Assembly (NCBI GenBank): GCA_030614915.1
Contig: JAUXAG010000013.1
Location: 1-63,357, forward strand
DNA from: Actinomycetes bacterium
Lineage (GTDB): Bacteria > Planctomycetota > Phycisphaerae > JAACET01
DNA length: 63,357 bases
Direction of reading: 5' to 3'
Shown here: one piece after another, positions 41,275 to 50,050 of the stretch
How positions within the stretch are numbered: the stretch's first letter is position 1
Layout of the letters: every line of letters begins with the position of its first letter
The notes under the pieces: generated by a model
The model's input: only the letters and a program-made list of their open reading frames with translations
What the model was told of the DNA's origin: nothing
The model's database searches: none
Translations under genes and position numbers: made by a program

Positions 41275-42189
41275 TTAATTGCTTTTCGACCTTTCTTCCG
41301 GCGAGCTTCGCAGCCCACTAATAACCTTGTAAATTGCCTGGGTCCCCTCTCGGCCAAAGCCATGTGAAGATGCAGCCCGGAACAGTGATTCGGCTACTGC
41401 GGTTCCCGGCAATGAAACCTTCAAGTCACAAGCCGCCGCATGAGCGATACGAAGATCCTTGAGCAGGTAGTCCACAAAGAATCCTGGAGCATAATCGCCG
41501 GCGACCATTTTCGGCCCCAGGTTTATAAGTTGCCAACTACCCGCTGCACCGCCTGAGATAGCCTGAAGCATGGATTTCATATCAATTCGGGCCGCCTGTG
41601 CGAACGAAAGTGCCTCGGAGACCGCCCAGCAGTTCATCGAGACAAGTATCTGATTACACAGTTTGACAACGTAACCAGCTCCACTTGAGCCGCAGTAAAC
41701 AATTGTCTTGCCCATCGTTTCGAGTACCGGCAGTACTCTGTCAAAATCTTCTTTTCGGCCCCCGACCATAATGCTGAGTGTAGCATTCTTTGCGCCAGTG
41801 TCCCCGCCGGAAATTGGAGCGTCGAGAAACCCGACACCTTTCTTATTGAGTTCTTCAGTACATCTGGCAGCTACTTCCGGGGCTGCGGTCGAACAGTCAA
41901 CAACTATTGAGCCCTGCCTTGCCCCGGCGATGATGCCGGTCTTTTCTTCGAGTACGACCTGGTAGACATCCGGAGAGTCAGAGACGCAGGATATCACGAT
42001 GTCGCTCTGCGCGGCCGCCTGAGCGGGTGAAGCTGCCAGCACAGCGCCTGCCCTCTTTAGTGGCTGGGTCTTGGCAACTGTGCGATTGTAAACCGTAAGG
42101 GGATGGCCAGCTTTGAGGACATTCGCGGCCATCGATCGGCCCATGATTCCCAATCCTACGAATCCTACATGCAGTTTGTCTTTGCTCAT
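41275..42189 (-). CDS. Beta-hydroxyacid dehydrogenase (GarR/GlxR-like)
   Basis: A 304-residue protein of the 3-hydroxyisobutyrate/tartronate semialdehyde reductase family. It has the cofactor loop GFVGLGIMGRSMAANVLKAG, the substrate motif FLDAPISGGDTGAKNATLSIMVGG and catalytic Lys in GYVVKLCNQILVSMN. It shares a distant origin with gnd next door, but substrate cannot be told between 3-hydroxyisobutyrate and 2-hydroxy-3-oxopropionate. Start ATG at 42189 follows AAGGAA; earlier in-frame ATG at 42246 has no site. The upstream region holds an independent small RNA on the same strand. Confidence 0.85.
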   Translation of the reverse strand: MSKDKLHVGFVGLGIMGRSMAANVLKAGHPLTVYNRTVAKTQPLKRAGAVLAASPAQAAAQSDIVISCVSDSPDVYQVVLEEKTGIIAGARQGSIVVDCSTAAPEVAARCTEELNKKGVGFLDAPISGGDTGAKNATLSIMVGGRKEDFDRVLPVLETMGKTIVYCGSSGAGYVVKLCNQILVSMNCWAVSEALSFAQAARIDMKSMLQAISGGAAGSWQLINLGPKMVAGDYAPGFFVDYLLKDLRIAHAAACDLKVSLPGTAVAESLFRAASSHGFGREGTQAIYKVISGLRSSPEERSKSN

Positions 42190-42483
42190 ATTTCGCGTTT
42201 CCTTTTTCCGGCCTACAAGTTTAGCGTTAATAACCGACGATGGCAAGTGGGCTCAGAAAAAATTAAGTTCGCTGTCTGAGTGAAGAGCAGATAGTGCAGT
42301 GCGATAGGCCTTGCCATGGAGAGTCCCCTGCCATAGCAAAAGGGGCACTGTGTTGACGGGGCCTTGGTGCGTTTGCGTTCGCTTTTATGCTCTCCTTGAG
42401 AGGTAGCTCCTATGTCGGTTGAGCTGACCGTCTTTATACGAAGCAAGAGTTTTTGGAATAAGTCTGGGAATTAGAGGCCCAGA
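42190..42483. other. Gene-free stretch upstream of the dehydrogenase
   Basis: A 77-codon frame on the minus strand is open but has no binding site and reads as a random peptide. No promoter close to consensus was found directly in front of the dehydrogenase. Confidence 0.35.
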
Positions 42484-42520
42484 CAAAAAAAAGCCGCCTC
42501 AGGCCTGTGGGCCCAGCGGA
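42484..42520 (-). terminator. Second terminator behind the small RNA
   Basis: On the minus strand CCGCTGGGCC pairs with GGCCTGAGGCGG (outer CCGC/GCGG and inner GGGCC/GGCCT stems) and eight T residues follow. It lies about 30 bases past the first terminator and would catch read-through. Confidence 0.7.
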
Positions 42521-42541
42521 ACATTTACATACGACAAGCGC

Positions 42542-42607
42542 AAAAAAAGGGTGCGAGAACTACTCTCTCTCACACCCCGAGAAAAGGAGAAAAGGCTAAT
42601 TTAGTAT
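42542..42607 (-). ncRNA. Candidate small RNA with GA-rich hairpin/terminator, copy B
   Basis: A transcript starting near 42606 would be about 62 bases long. It contains CTCCTTTTCTC, similar to the anti-Shine-Dalgarno tail of 16S rRNA, then GGTGTGAGAGAGAGTAG, TTCTCGCACC and a run of T. GGTGTGAG pairs fully with CTCGCACC (one G-U pair), the same stem as copy A at 21910-21943, followed by the same TTTTTTTG. With a consensus promoter and a terminator it is a complete small transcription unit with no frame of useful size. Confidence 0.6.
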
Positions 42608-42612
42608 CCGAT

Positions 42613-42641
42613 AATATACACTACAAATTGCCCTATGTCAA
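42613..42641 (-). promoter_or_regulatory. Strong sigma70-type promoter of the small RNA
   Basis: On the minus strand TTGACA (complement of 42636-42641) and TATATT (complement of 42613-42618) are separated by 17 bases. It is the closest match to consensus noted in the window. Confidence 0.7.
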
Positions 42642-42812
42642 GTGTTTTTTTAGCTTTTTCAATATTTTTTTGTTCCGCCCCACAGCAAGCCAGAAGAGGG
42701 CCCTTGAGCGGGAAGATTTGGGGCATATTATAAGGTCCGGGGAGAGGTCCCGGGCATACAAGCCGAGAGCATCAGCCGAGGGTTACATCGTAACTTACGA
42801 TTCTGTAAGATG

Positions 42813-43307
42813 TTACGGTGAAATAGCCGGGCCGGGGGATAGCGGCTGGCCCGAGGGTGAGAAACTGGGGGAAAATTCCGGCGGGGTCTGGGCAGATGAT
42901 TGCAGGTATTTTATGGCGATGGCCCAGGGGCGTCTGATGGGATAATGGCTGGTTTGGCCGAAGTGAATGCCGACGGAGCCGTGGCTGTGGCGACCAGAGC
43001 CCATGGATATGCTGGTGCCGGTATGAACCTCTTCGGTGGCTTGGCCTTCGAATTGGTCGGGCATGAGTAATATGGCGTCGGCGCCCAATTGGCGGGCTTG
43101 TTCAGCGAGTTTCTGGATGGCGTCGGGCTGATTGCTGTTGATCCATAATTCGGCGAGCTCGATGTAGTCACGCTCAGGCTGAAGGGTTCTGAAGACCTCC
43201 ACCCGAGTGGTGGGGGGATAGGTGAGATTGGTGTAGGGCATGACTTGTACGCGGGGAGCACATCCAAAGAAGAGAAGGGGCAGAAAGAAAAAGGATACCT
43301 TTTTCAT
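42813..43307 (-). CDS. Small lipoprotein, unknown
   Basis: A 164-residue lipoprotein with lipobox LLFFGC near residue 16, a compact domain with LAEQARQLGADAILLMP (a pattern shared by small lipoproteins that fold like a ferredoxin) and a His/Gly/Ser-rich stretch (HSHGSVGIHFG). The start overlaps the coaB stop by four bases (ATGA), so both are translated from one message. Function unknown. Confidence 0.7.
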   Translation of the reverse strand: MKKVSFFFLPLLFFGCAPRVQVMPYTNLTYPPTTRVEVFRTLQPERDYIELAELWINSNQPDAIQKLAEQARQLGADAILLMPDQFEGQATEEVHTGTSISMGSGRHSHGSVGIHFGQTSHYPIRRPWAIAIKYLQSSAQTPPEFSPSFSPSGQPLSPGPAISP

Positions 43308-43951
43308 TTGTGCAGACCCCTACGATCGCCAAGCAAGGTGTGGTCTTCGGCGAGTCGGATGATCCTGCGGGCCAGGCTGAGCTTGGCTAGCGGGCCGAGC
43401 CGCTCGACAGAACCGTCCGCCGAGATAATGACGGGCTTGATGTGCTCCGAGGCCAAGCTGGCCGGAGTGTTGGCGATAATGTAGTCGAGTTTTTTCTTTT
43501 TGAGCTTGGCCAGAGCGTTGGCCTGGAGGTCATTGGTCTCCAGAGCAAAGCCGATGAGGAGCTGTCGCCGTTTGCGGCGGGCCAGCTGAGCCAAGATGTC
43601 GGTGGTAGATTTTAGTTTGAGGGTCAGTGGAGCCGAGGATTTTTTGATCTTAGTGGTGCGGAGCTTGGTGGGTTGATAGTCGCAGACGGCAGCAGCCATG
43701 AGCAGGCAATCGGCACGGGGGAAGTGCTTGAAGCAGGCCCGGGCCATCTGATCGGTGGTCTGGACGTGGATGATGCGGGCCTTCTGGGGCAGTCGGGCAT
43801 GGACGGGACCGAGGATGAGGGTTACCTTGTGGCCGCGGCCCAGGGCGGCGCGGGCAAGAGCCAAGCCCATCTGGCCGCTGGAGGGGTTGGAAATAAAACG
43901 GACCGGATCGAGGTACTCACGAGTAGGGCCAGCAGTTATCAGAAAACGCAT
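43304..43951 (-). CDS. coaB: Phosphopantothenate--cysteine ligase (CoaB domain only)
   Basis: A 215-residue protein matching the C-terminal synthetase half of the Dfp/CoaBC enzyme: [30 protein letters not shown] at the start, [10 protein letters not shown] in the middle and the [15 protein letters not shown] end. It joins cysteine to 4'-phosphopantothenate in coenzyme A synthesis. The decarboxylase half (CoaC) is not attached and must be encoded elsewhere. The ATG at 43951 starts directly before the family core; an ATG-containing 23-codon extension is not supported. Confidence 0.9.
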   Translation of the reverse strand: MRFLITAGPTREYLDPVRFISNPSSGQMGLALARAALGRGHKVTLILGPVHARLPQKARIIHVQTTDQMARACFKHFPRADCLLMAAAVCDYQPTKLRTTKIKKSSAPLTLKLKSTTDILAQLARRKRRQLLIGFALETNDLQANALAKLKKKKLDYIIANTPASLASEHIKPVIISADGSVERLGPLAKLSLARRIIRLAEDHTLLGDRRGLHK

Positions 43952-43964
43952 GGCAAAGCTCACA

Positions 43965-44160
43965 AAAACAGGCTTGAAGCCTGGGGCTTGAGACTTGAGG
44001 AAGACAAAAAAACAAGACAAGCCTGCTAAGGCCTATAGCCTACAGACTACTGGAAACACAGATTACACGGATTTTCAGAAAAAGAAAGAAAAGAATTTTT
44101 TGACGCTGATTCATCCTTCGTCCGCCTTCGCCAAGCCTACGGCGGACTATGGAGAACAAA
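43965..44160. repeat. Intergenic repeat mosaic after the ankyrin gene
   Basis: The order is a GGCTTGAAGCCTGGGGCTTG module (43972), a GCCTATAGCCTACAGACT module (44031, also near 4008), an ACACAGATTACACGGATT module (44055) and a hairpin module at 44109-44155, where TCCGCC and GGCGGA form a stem within the flanks seen at 9663. The latter is the same repeat with a longer tip. Confidence 0.6.
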
Positions 44161-44181
44161 TTTCACCTATGCATAATAGCT

Positions 44182-45774
44182 TTAAAAGTCCGGTCGATAT
44201 AAACTAAGAAGTCCAATCAATTCTTTATCACCCCTTTTAATGGCTATATCAAGTGAAGTCTCGTCATTCCTGTTTCTGGCATGCACATCAGCCCCACCTT
44301 CAAGGAGAAGCTTAACGATTTCTTTTTGGTTCTCCCTGACCGCCCAGTGTAAAGGAGTCCATCCGTTCGAGTGACCACGATCATCTCTAACGTGCACATC
44401 AGCTCCGTTGGCGATGAGGAGTTTGACAATCTCACTTTTGTTTTGAAGAACAGCGGTTAGCAAAGGATTTACGCTGGAATCGTGTCTAACATTTATATCA
44501 GCGCCATTGGCAATTAGAACTTCTGCGACTTCTTTATATCCATTGTGGCATGGCCAAAAGATAGCGGTTCTGCCAAATGATTTACATCTGATATTCACAT
44601 CAGCACCGGCGGCAATGAGCATTTCCACAGTTTCTTTATGACCAGATTTGGCGGCAAAATGCAAGGGGGTTTTGCCGTTTTCATTTATAGCATTAACATC
44701 CGCACCATTTGCAATGAGAAATCTGATAGTCCCGCTATGTCCATCTTCTGCTGCCTTAAACAATGGGGTTTGATCCAGCACACCTTTTTTATTTACATTG
44801 TTCTTTAGGGTTTGTACATATTTTACAAGAGCAGTGATTTTTTCTGAAGTATTTGGGTTAGTTATTGTGAGTTCGTCTAATTTTATCGTTTTGGACAAGA
44901 TTTCCATCTTGTCAACATCTCCGTGTTCTCTATAGTGTTCAAGCAAGTTGGCATAGGCATCACCGAGTAAGGGAAAGTTTTTTGAGGACTGGTTTATAAG
45001 GTCAATCATTTTATCGGCTTTAACAGAGCGTGAAGCAGTGGCTAATGTGTATTGAACATAATTTGCATAAAGAGAATCGCCGAAGTGTTCCAGGAAATAT
45101 TTGAGAATCGGGTGCGTGCGATCGCTGCGATAATCAGGAATAAGCGCCCTGGCCACAATACCCGGGCCAAACCCCCTGCCACCAATCTTAAATGCTTTTC
45201 TTCGTCTCATAAACTTATAAGCCTCTAAATCATGGTCTCGGGGTTCTATTACTTTTATTTTAATGTCATTTGATTGGTATTTGGCGTTTCTATATTTGCG
45301 AGGTAACGGCTGAAATATTGCACGAATAGTATGTTCGCCCGGCTCGAAGAGGCCCTTGAAATGATTACCGATTAGCCAATGGCTTTGAATATAAGATGAA
45401 TTTTCTTTTATGGACCAAGTTTTGGGTTTTTCTTGTAGCCTGTTTAGTAGCCTGAGACTATTGCCGCATATGCCAGTTTCCGGTGGATACACTGCGGCGC
45501 CAATATCACGTAAAGTTCCATCCCCTCGAACTTCAACAAAGATAACCTTTGCAGCACGTTGCTTAGTGGCTTTGTATTTTATTAAAAACTCAGTTTCAGA
45601 ATCATTCTCTAGGAAAACAGTAGCGCGAATGGGTTCGAGCTGCAGGTATTCATGCTTATCTATTTTTATTTCAAAATTCAGTTCAGTTGTGACCTCTTTT
45701 GATTCTTCACAGCCCATCAGGTGAATAATCAAAAGCATTACGGTAATTGCGACAAAGAATTTATTTGTTAGCAT
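44182..45774 (-). CDS. Lipoprotein with C-terminal ankyrin repeats
   Basis: A 530-residue protein. The start ATG at 45774 follows GGAG and gives a lipobox IHLMGC (Cys at about 22). Residues 30-180 form a beta-rich domain, 190-340 a helical region, and the C-terminus from about 340 carries at least five ankyrin repeats (patterns such as GKTPLHFAAKSGHKETVEML and NGWTPLHWAVRENQKEIVKL). Ankyrin repeats bind proteins; as a surface-anchored lipoprotein it could recruit a partner. AT-rich compared with neighbours, which suggests acquisition. A further in-frame 19-codon extension is not supported. Confidence 0.8.
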   Translation of the reverse strand: MLTNKFFVAITVMLLIIHLMGCEESKEVTTELNFEIKIDKHEYLQLEPIRATVFLENDSETEFLIKYKATKQRAAKVIFVEVRGDGTLRDIGAAVYPPETGICGNSLRLLNRLQEKPKTWSIKENSSYIQSHWLIGNHFKGLFEPGEHTIRAIFQPLPRKYRNAKYQSNDIKIKVIEPRDHDLEAYKFMRRRKAFKIGGRGFGPGIVARALIPDYRSDRTHPILKYFLEHFGDSLYANYVQYTLATASRSVKADKMIDLINQSSKNFPLLGDAYANLLEHYREHGDVDKMEILSKTIKLDELTITNPNTSEKITALVKYVQTLKNNVNKKGVLDQTPLFKAAEDGHSGTIRFLIANGADVNAINENGKTPLHFAAKSGHKETVEMLIAAGADVNIRCKSFGRTAIFWPCHNGYKEVAEVLIANGADINVRHDSSVNPLLTAVLQNKSEIVKLLIANGADVHVRDDRGHSNGWTPLHWAVRENQKEIVKLLLEGGADVHARNRNDETSLDIAIKRGDKELIGLLSLYRPDF

Positions 45775-45895
45775 ATTATTTCTCCGAAACCAAAAGCTTC
45801 TATTCTTTTGACAGTTTCTTTTTTTTTTCACCGGTCGATGATAGACATATCCTTAAAGGTCAATTCGAATGGCACGATTTCAATAGCCAAACCCC

Positions 45896-46312
45896 CTAGC
45901 GGTCTTCGGGCGTCAAGGTCTGGCTTCGCAAATCCTGGGCTCGGTCGATGAGCTGTTCGGTGGAAACGGGCTTACGAGGTTCCAAAGTAAATGACCAGTC
46001 GTGGTGATCGTGGAACTTGAAAGGCAAAAGGACCTCGCAGACGAAGTCGATTACGGGCCATTGATATATGGGAGCGGAGACGCCCTGGGAAGTTTCGAGA
46101 GTCTCGTATTGGGGGTGTTCGACAAGGACACGATATTGGCCATACCAAGTGAAAGGAAAAGTGACGGGGGTGCGGCCTTTCTCGACGTCGTTGACACTGA
46201 CCAAGGCTCCGGGCGGATCGGTGCGGACAGTAATGGTCCGCTCCACACAGCCGATCAGACCGATGAGAAATAAAGCTACTAAAACCGCAAGGGGATGTTT
46301 AGCGATAATCAT
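45896..46312 (-). CDS. PEGA-domain lipoprotein
   Basis: A 138-residue protein with lipobox LIGLIGC and a PEGA-type segment VRTDPPGALVSVNDVEKGRTPVTFPFTWYGQYRV, a small beta domain common on the surface of many bacteria. The rest is short and unassigned. The start ATG lies four bases within the end of the phosphodiesterase gene upstream (overlap of 46309-46312), so the two are coupled. Function unknown. Confidence 0.75.
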   Translation of the reverse strand: MIIAKHPLAVLVALFLIGLIGCVERTITVRTDPPGALVSVNDVEKGRTPVTFPFTWYGQYRVLVEHPQYETLETSQGVSAPIYQWPVIDFVCEVLLPFKFHDHHDWSFTLEPRKPVSTEQLIDRAQDLRSQTLTPEDR

Positions 46313-46785
46313 GAGAGAGTAATTAGCTCCACTGAAAGGTTCTGCGAATCAAGCAGGGCTACGGTGGGTTGGCCGCTGGCTCGGCCGCAACATTCGCCGG
46401 GGTTAATTATGAGGGTGTGGTCCTCGCGACTCTGCCTGGCCTGGTGAGTGTGACCAACGACAGCGAGATCGGCCTGGCTGAGCAGCTCGTCGGAGATCTG
46501 GGAACGGTCGTGAGCCAACACGAAACTCCGCCCGTCAAGTTCAAAGCTGACAGGGGCAGCAGCAATCGATTTGAGAACACGCCCCAGGCCTGGGCGATCG
46601 CTGTCGGCGTTTCCGAAGACGGCGTGGATGGGGCCATCAAAGGTGCGGACCTTCTGGGCCGTGAAAGGGGAGACCACGTCGCCAGCGTGAATGAGGACCT
46701 CGGCAGAGGCCTGGGCGAAGATCTGAAGGGCCTGTTCCAGGCGTTCCAGATGGTCGTGGGTGTCAGATATCAGGGCTATCTTCAA
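46309..46785 (-). CDS. YfcE/MJ0936-type metallophosphoesterase
   Basis: A 158-residue two-metal phosphodiesterase of the YfcE group: DTHDH at 7-11, AGDVVSPF near 38, GNADSD near 63, and VVGHTHQ near 112, all the usual metal ligands. The start is taken as the TTG at 46785 because GGGAGA lies at a good distance and because the protein then begins M-K-I-A-L-I-S-D-T-H, as family members do. Longer versions have no binding site. Substrate not known. Confidence 0.85.
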   Translation of the reverse strand: MKIALISDTHDHLERLEQALQIFAQASAEVLIHAGDVVSPFTAQKVRTFDGPIHAVFGNADSDRPGLGRVLKSIAAAPVSFELDGRSFVLAHDRSQISDELLSQADLAVVGHTHQARQSREDHTLIINPGECCGRASGQPTVALLDSQNLSVELITLS

Positions 46786-46945
46786 TAAAAGTCTCCCAAA
46801 AGAAATCATAAATAGTATACAGGGCAAAGGGGCGGAGTAAACTGCAAAAAACGCCAGCGGGGAGGCAACGGGCGGGGGGAGCTTTATGATTGACCGGCCC
46901 AGAAGGGGCTGATATAAAGAGAGCGGTCAGGCTAAACATAACTAC

Positions 46946-46966
46946 CCCCCAGGATAAACCTGGGGG
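46946..46966. repeat. Perfect hairpin upstream of the amidohydrolase gene
   Basis: CCCCCAGG (46946-46953) and CCTGGGGG (46959-46966) pair perfectly over the loop ATAAA. No T-run follows, so it is more likely a repeat or a transcript-stabilising stem than a terminator. Confidence 0.5.
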
Positions 46967-47004
46967 CTAAACAGCCCGGCTGTGGGCCTTGGGAGAAATC
47001 GGCG

Positions 47005-47907
47005 ATGATTATAGATTGCCACCGACATATCTGGGAGAAGCCGAAAGACCTGCAGGACGGTTCGCTGGGCGGTTCGGGACCTTTGCCGGATTGGCAGGAA
47101 AATGAGAATCTGAACTTGGCCCAATCAGAGGATGCCCCGATCCGCGGATTGGTGGATTGCTCGATTGTGCTGGGCTTTGTGAGCCGACTGCTGGGAACCC
47201 AAATCAGCAATGATTTCGTGGGACGCTATGTCAGGCAACATTCAGAGTGCACGGTGGGTTTTGCAGGTGTGGATCCGACGGATCGGACAAGCCCAAGACT
47301 GGTGGAAGAATTAGTCAAGAAGCAGGGGTTTGCGGGGGTGGTGGTTTCGCCTGGGGCCCAGGGGTTTCATCCGTGCGATACGCGGGCGATGAACCTGTAT
47401 GAGAAACTGGTAGAGCTGGATGTGCCGGTGATGTTTCATTATCCGGAACGGTGGTTGAAAGGTGCCCATCTGAAACAGGCAAGTCCGGGGCTGCTGGATG
47501 AGGTAGCCCGGAGCTTCGGGGGCCTGCGGATGATAATCTCCAGCCTGGGTTGGCCATACGTGGATGAGAGCATGCTGATGGTGGCTAAGCATGAGAATGT
47601 TTATTCGGATGTGAGCATAGTGGTGGACCAGCCGTTGCGGGTGTATCAGGTAATCAGCAACGCGTATCAATACCAGGTAATGGATAAGCTGCTGTTCGGC
47701 AGCGGTTGGCCGTATTGTACGGTGCGGGCGGCAGTGGAGGCTCTGTACAACATCAACGAGATACCGCGGCAGACGGGGCTGCCTTCGGTGCCGAGGGAGG
47801 CCCTGCGGACCATAGTGGAGCGAGACAGTCTGGCACTTCTGGGTATAAAACATCCGCCGGGTATGGCTGAAGGGCAGGAGGAAAAAGGCTTGAGGCTTGA
47901 GGCTTGA
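47005..47907 (+). CDS. Amidohydrolase-family metal-dependent hydrolase
   Basis: A 300-residue TIM-barrel protein of the amidohydro_2 type. The metal motif is IIDCHRHIW at the N-terminus, with VMFHYPERWLKG near 143 and LLFGSGWPYCTVRAAV near 230 supplying further ligands in this group. Relatives act on small cyclic or aromatic acids or are decarboxylases; no substrate can be inferred from the sequence alone. The last codons read into a GGCTTGAGG-type repeat (RLEA end), so the natural C-terminus may have been extended. Start ATG at 47005 follows GGGAG. Confidence 0.75.
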   Translation: MIIDCHRHIWEKPKDLQDGSLGGSGPLPDWQENENLNLAQSEDAPIRGLVDCSIVLGFVSRLLGTQISNDFVGRYVRQHSECTVGFAGVDPTDRTSPRLVEELVKKQGFAGVVVSPGAQGFHPCDTRAMNLYEKLVELDVPVMFHYPERWLKGAHLKQASPGLLDEVARSFGGLRMIISSLGWPYVDESMLMVAKHENVYSDVSIVVDQPLRVYQVISNAYQYQVMDKLLFGSGWPYCTVRAAVEALYNINEIPRQTGLPSVPREALRTIVERDSLALLGIKHPPGMAEGQEEKGLRLEA

Positions 47908-48007
47908 GACCTGAGGCAGATAATACAGAAAAAAATTAGCTGTCAATTATTGTAAGAACACGAGGGTAAATCGGTGCGAGGGAGGGGGGAGTAAGTGCGA
48001 GTAAGAC

Positions 48008-49447
48008 ATGGCAAGTAAACGCAATGGTGAACAATATCGGCATCCATTGGCCGAACGGAATGCCTCGGCCCAGATGGTGAGGCTGTTTTCGCCGGCTAAG
48101 AAGTTCGGGAGCTGGCGGAGGCTGTGGCTGGCGTTGGCCCAGGGGCAGCGGGAACTGGGGCTGAAGATAACGGCTAAGCAGATTCGCCAGATGCAGCAGC
48201 ATCTGGACGATATCGACTATGGGTATGCGGCGAAGATGGAAAAGAAGCTGCGGCACGACGTGATGGCTCACATCCATACGTACGCCAAGGCAGCGCCGGC
48301 GGCGGCGGGGATAATCCACTTAGGAGCGACCAGCGCGTTTGTGGGGGATAATACGGATTTGATTATTATTCGTGAGGCCCTGGAACTGGTGCGTGCTCGG
48401 TTGGTCAATGTAATCGATGCGTTGGGGAGATTTGCCAGGCGGTATCGCAGCCTGCCAACGCTGGGCAGGACGCATCTGCAGCCGGCTCAACTGACTACGG
48501 TGGGTAAGCGAGCGACGCTGTGGGCGCACGACTTTGTGCTGGACTTGGCCGAGATCGAGATGCGGCTGGAGAGGCTGGCCTTTCGGGGGACCAAAGGGAC
48601 GACGGGAACACAAGCGAGCTTTCTGGCGCTGTTCGACGGGGATCATAGAAAAGTGGAGCGGCTGGAAAAGCTGGTGGCTAAGAAGATGGGGTTCAAGAAG
48701 TGCTACGCGGTAACGGGGCAGACCTATCCGCGGAAGGTGGATGCCCAGGTGGTCTATGCCTTGGCGGAGATTGCGACGAGTGTGCAGAAGTTCTGTAACG
48801 ATATTCGGCTGTTGGCGAGTATGAAGGAGATTGAAGAGCCGTTCGAGAAGAAGCAAGTGGGCAGCTCGGCGATGGCTTATAAGCGGAATCCGATGCGTTG
48901 CGAGCGGGCGACGGGGCTGGCCAGGTATGTGCTGAGCGTGGCGAGTTCGCCGGCGGCTACGGCAGCGGAACAGATGTTCGAGCGGACGCTGGATGACTCG
49001 GCCAATCGGCGGATAACTTTGCCCGAAGCCTTCATGGCTATCGAGGGGACCTTGATGATCGTGCAAAACGTGGCGGAGGGCCTGGTGGTGTATCCGAAGG
49101 TAATTGCGGCACACGTGAGGGCCGAATTGCCGTTTATGGCTACGGAAAATATCATCATGGCTGGGGTGCGGGCTGGGGGCAATCGGCAGGAGCTGCACGA
49201 GCGGATTAGAAAACACAGCCAGGCGGCAGCCAAGCGAGTGAAGCTGGAAGGGCGGGATAATGATTTGATCGAGAGACTCAAAGGGGATGCTGCCTTTGGG
49301 AAGCTGAATTTTGGGCGACTTCTGCGGCCGAGGGACTTTGTGGGCAGGGCACCGGAGCAAGTGGATGAGTTTCTGCGGGAAGTGGTGGGTCCGATAAGAA
49401 GGAAGTATCGGAAGTTGCTGGGCGGGGAGGTGGAGCTAAAAGTCTAA
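48008..49447 (+). CDS. purB: Adenylosuccinate lyase
   Basis: A 479-residue enzyme of the fumarase/aspartase superfamily. The signature SSAMAYKRNPMRCE lies near 285, with HLGATSAFVGDNTD near 102 and the catalytic His in GRTHLQPAQLTTVG near 156. It removes fumarate from SAICAR and adenylosuccinate in purine synthesis. It resembles the longer eukaryote-like PurB type. Start ATG at 48008. It precedes pyrE by about 30 bases, pairing purine and pyrimidine enzymes in one transcript. Confidence 0.93.
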   Translation: MASKRNGEQYRHPLAERNASAQMVRLFSPAKKFGSWRRLWLALAQGQRELGLKITAKQIRQMQQHLDDIDYGYAAKMEKKLRHDVMAHIHTYAKAAPAAAGIIHLGATSAFVGDNTDLIIIREALELVRARLVNVIDALGRFARRYRSLPTLGRTHLQPAQLTTVGKRATLWAHDFVLDLAEIEMRLERLAFRGTKGTTGTQASFLALFDGDHRKVERLEKLVAKKMGFKKCYAVTGQTYPRKVDAQVVYALAEIATSVQKFCNDIRLLASMKEIEEPFEKKQVGSSAMAYKRNPMRCERATGLARYVLSVASSPAATAAEQMFERTLDDSANRRITLPEAFMAIEGTLMIVQNVAEGLVVYPKVIAAHVRAELPFMATENIIMAGVRAGGNRQELHERIRKHSQAAAKRVKLEGRDNDLIERLKGDAAFGKLNFGRLLRPRDFVGRAPEQVDEFLREVVGPIRRKYRKLLGGEVELKV

Positions 49448-49480
49448 AGAATTGCGAATTGCGAATTTGCCGGAGGAGTT

Positions 49481-50002
49481 ATGGATAAGGCGGAGTTGGC
49501 CAGGCGGATAAAAGAGGTGGCGTATCTGGAGGGGGACTTTTTGCTGCGCTCGGGCAGGCGGAGCAAGTATTACCTGGATAAATATTTGTTTGAGACGGAG
49601 CCGGAGATTCTGGCTGAGCTGGGCCGACGGTTGGCGGATAGGGTGGGGGCTCATGTGGACAAGATAGCCGGGGCTGAGCTGGGGGCGGTGCCATTGGCAG
49701 CGGCGACGAGCATGGCCTGTGGTAAGCCTTACGTGATTGTGCGGAATAAAAAGAAGGACTACGGGACGAGTAAGCCGATCGAGGGGCGGCTGGAAAAAGG
49801 CGACGTGGTGCTGCTGGTCGAGGACGTGGTTACGACGGGCGGGCAACTGCTGGAGGCTGCTAAGACGCTGGAAGAGGCGGGGGCCAAGATCGAGCGGATT
49901 GTAGCTGTGATCGATCGAGGCGAAGGCGGCCGAGAAAATATCGAAGCGGCCGGGCATAGCTTTGAGAGTATTCTGACTAAAAGTGATCTTGGCATAGGGT
50001 GA
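49481..50002 (+). CDS. pyrE: Orotate phosphoribosyltransferase
   Basis: A 173-residue phosphoribosyltransferase with the PRPP loop VVLLVEDVVTTGGQLLEAAKTLEEAG near 108-133 and the substrate lysine region IVRNKKKDYGTSK near 87. It makes orotidine 5'-phosphate. Family start and length are standard, and GGAGGAG lies just before the ATG. The spacing after purB suggests co-transcription. Confidence 0.93.
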   Translation: MDKAELARRIKEVAYLEGDFLLRSGRRSKYYLDKYLFETEPEILAELGRRLADRVGAHVDKIAGAELGAVPLAAATSMACGKPYVIVRNKKKDYGTSKPIEGRLEKGDVVLLVEDVVTTGGQLLEAAKTLEEAGAKIERIVAVIDRGEGGRENIEAAGHSFESILTKSDLGIG

Positions 50003-50050
50003 AGAAAAGAGCTCAACACGTTGTGCAGTATTTCAGGGAGTGCGATAATT

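Noticed and set aside
42628-42945. Possible plus-strand gene over the small RNA promoter
   Set aside because: It lacks a binding site, overlaps the end of the small lipoprotein gene on the other strand and has random-looking residues; the minus-strand promoter and terminators explain the region better.
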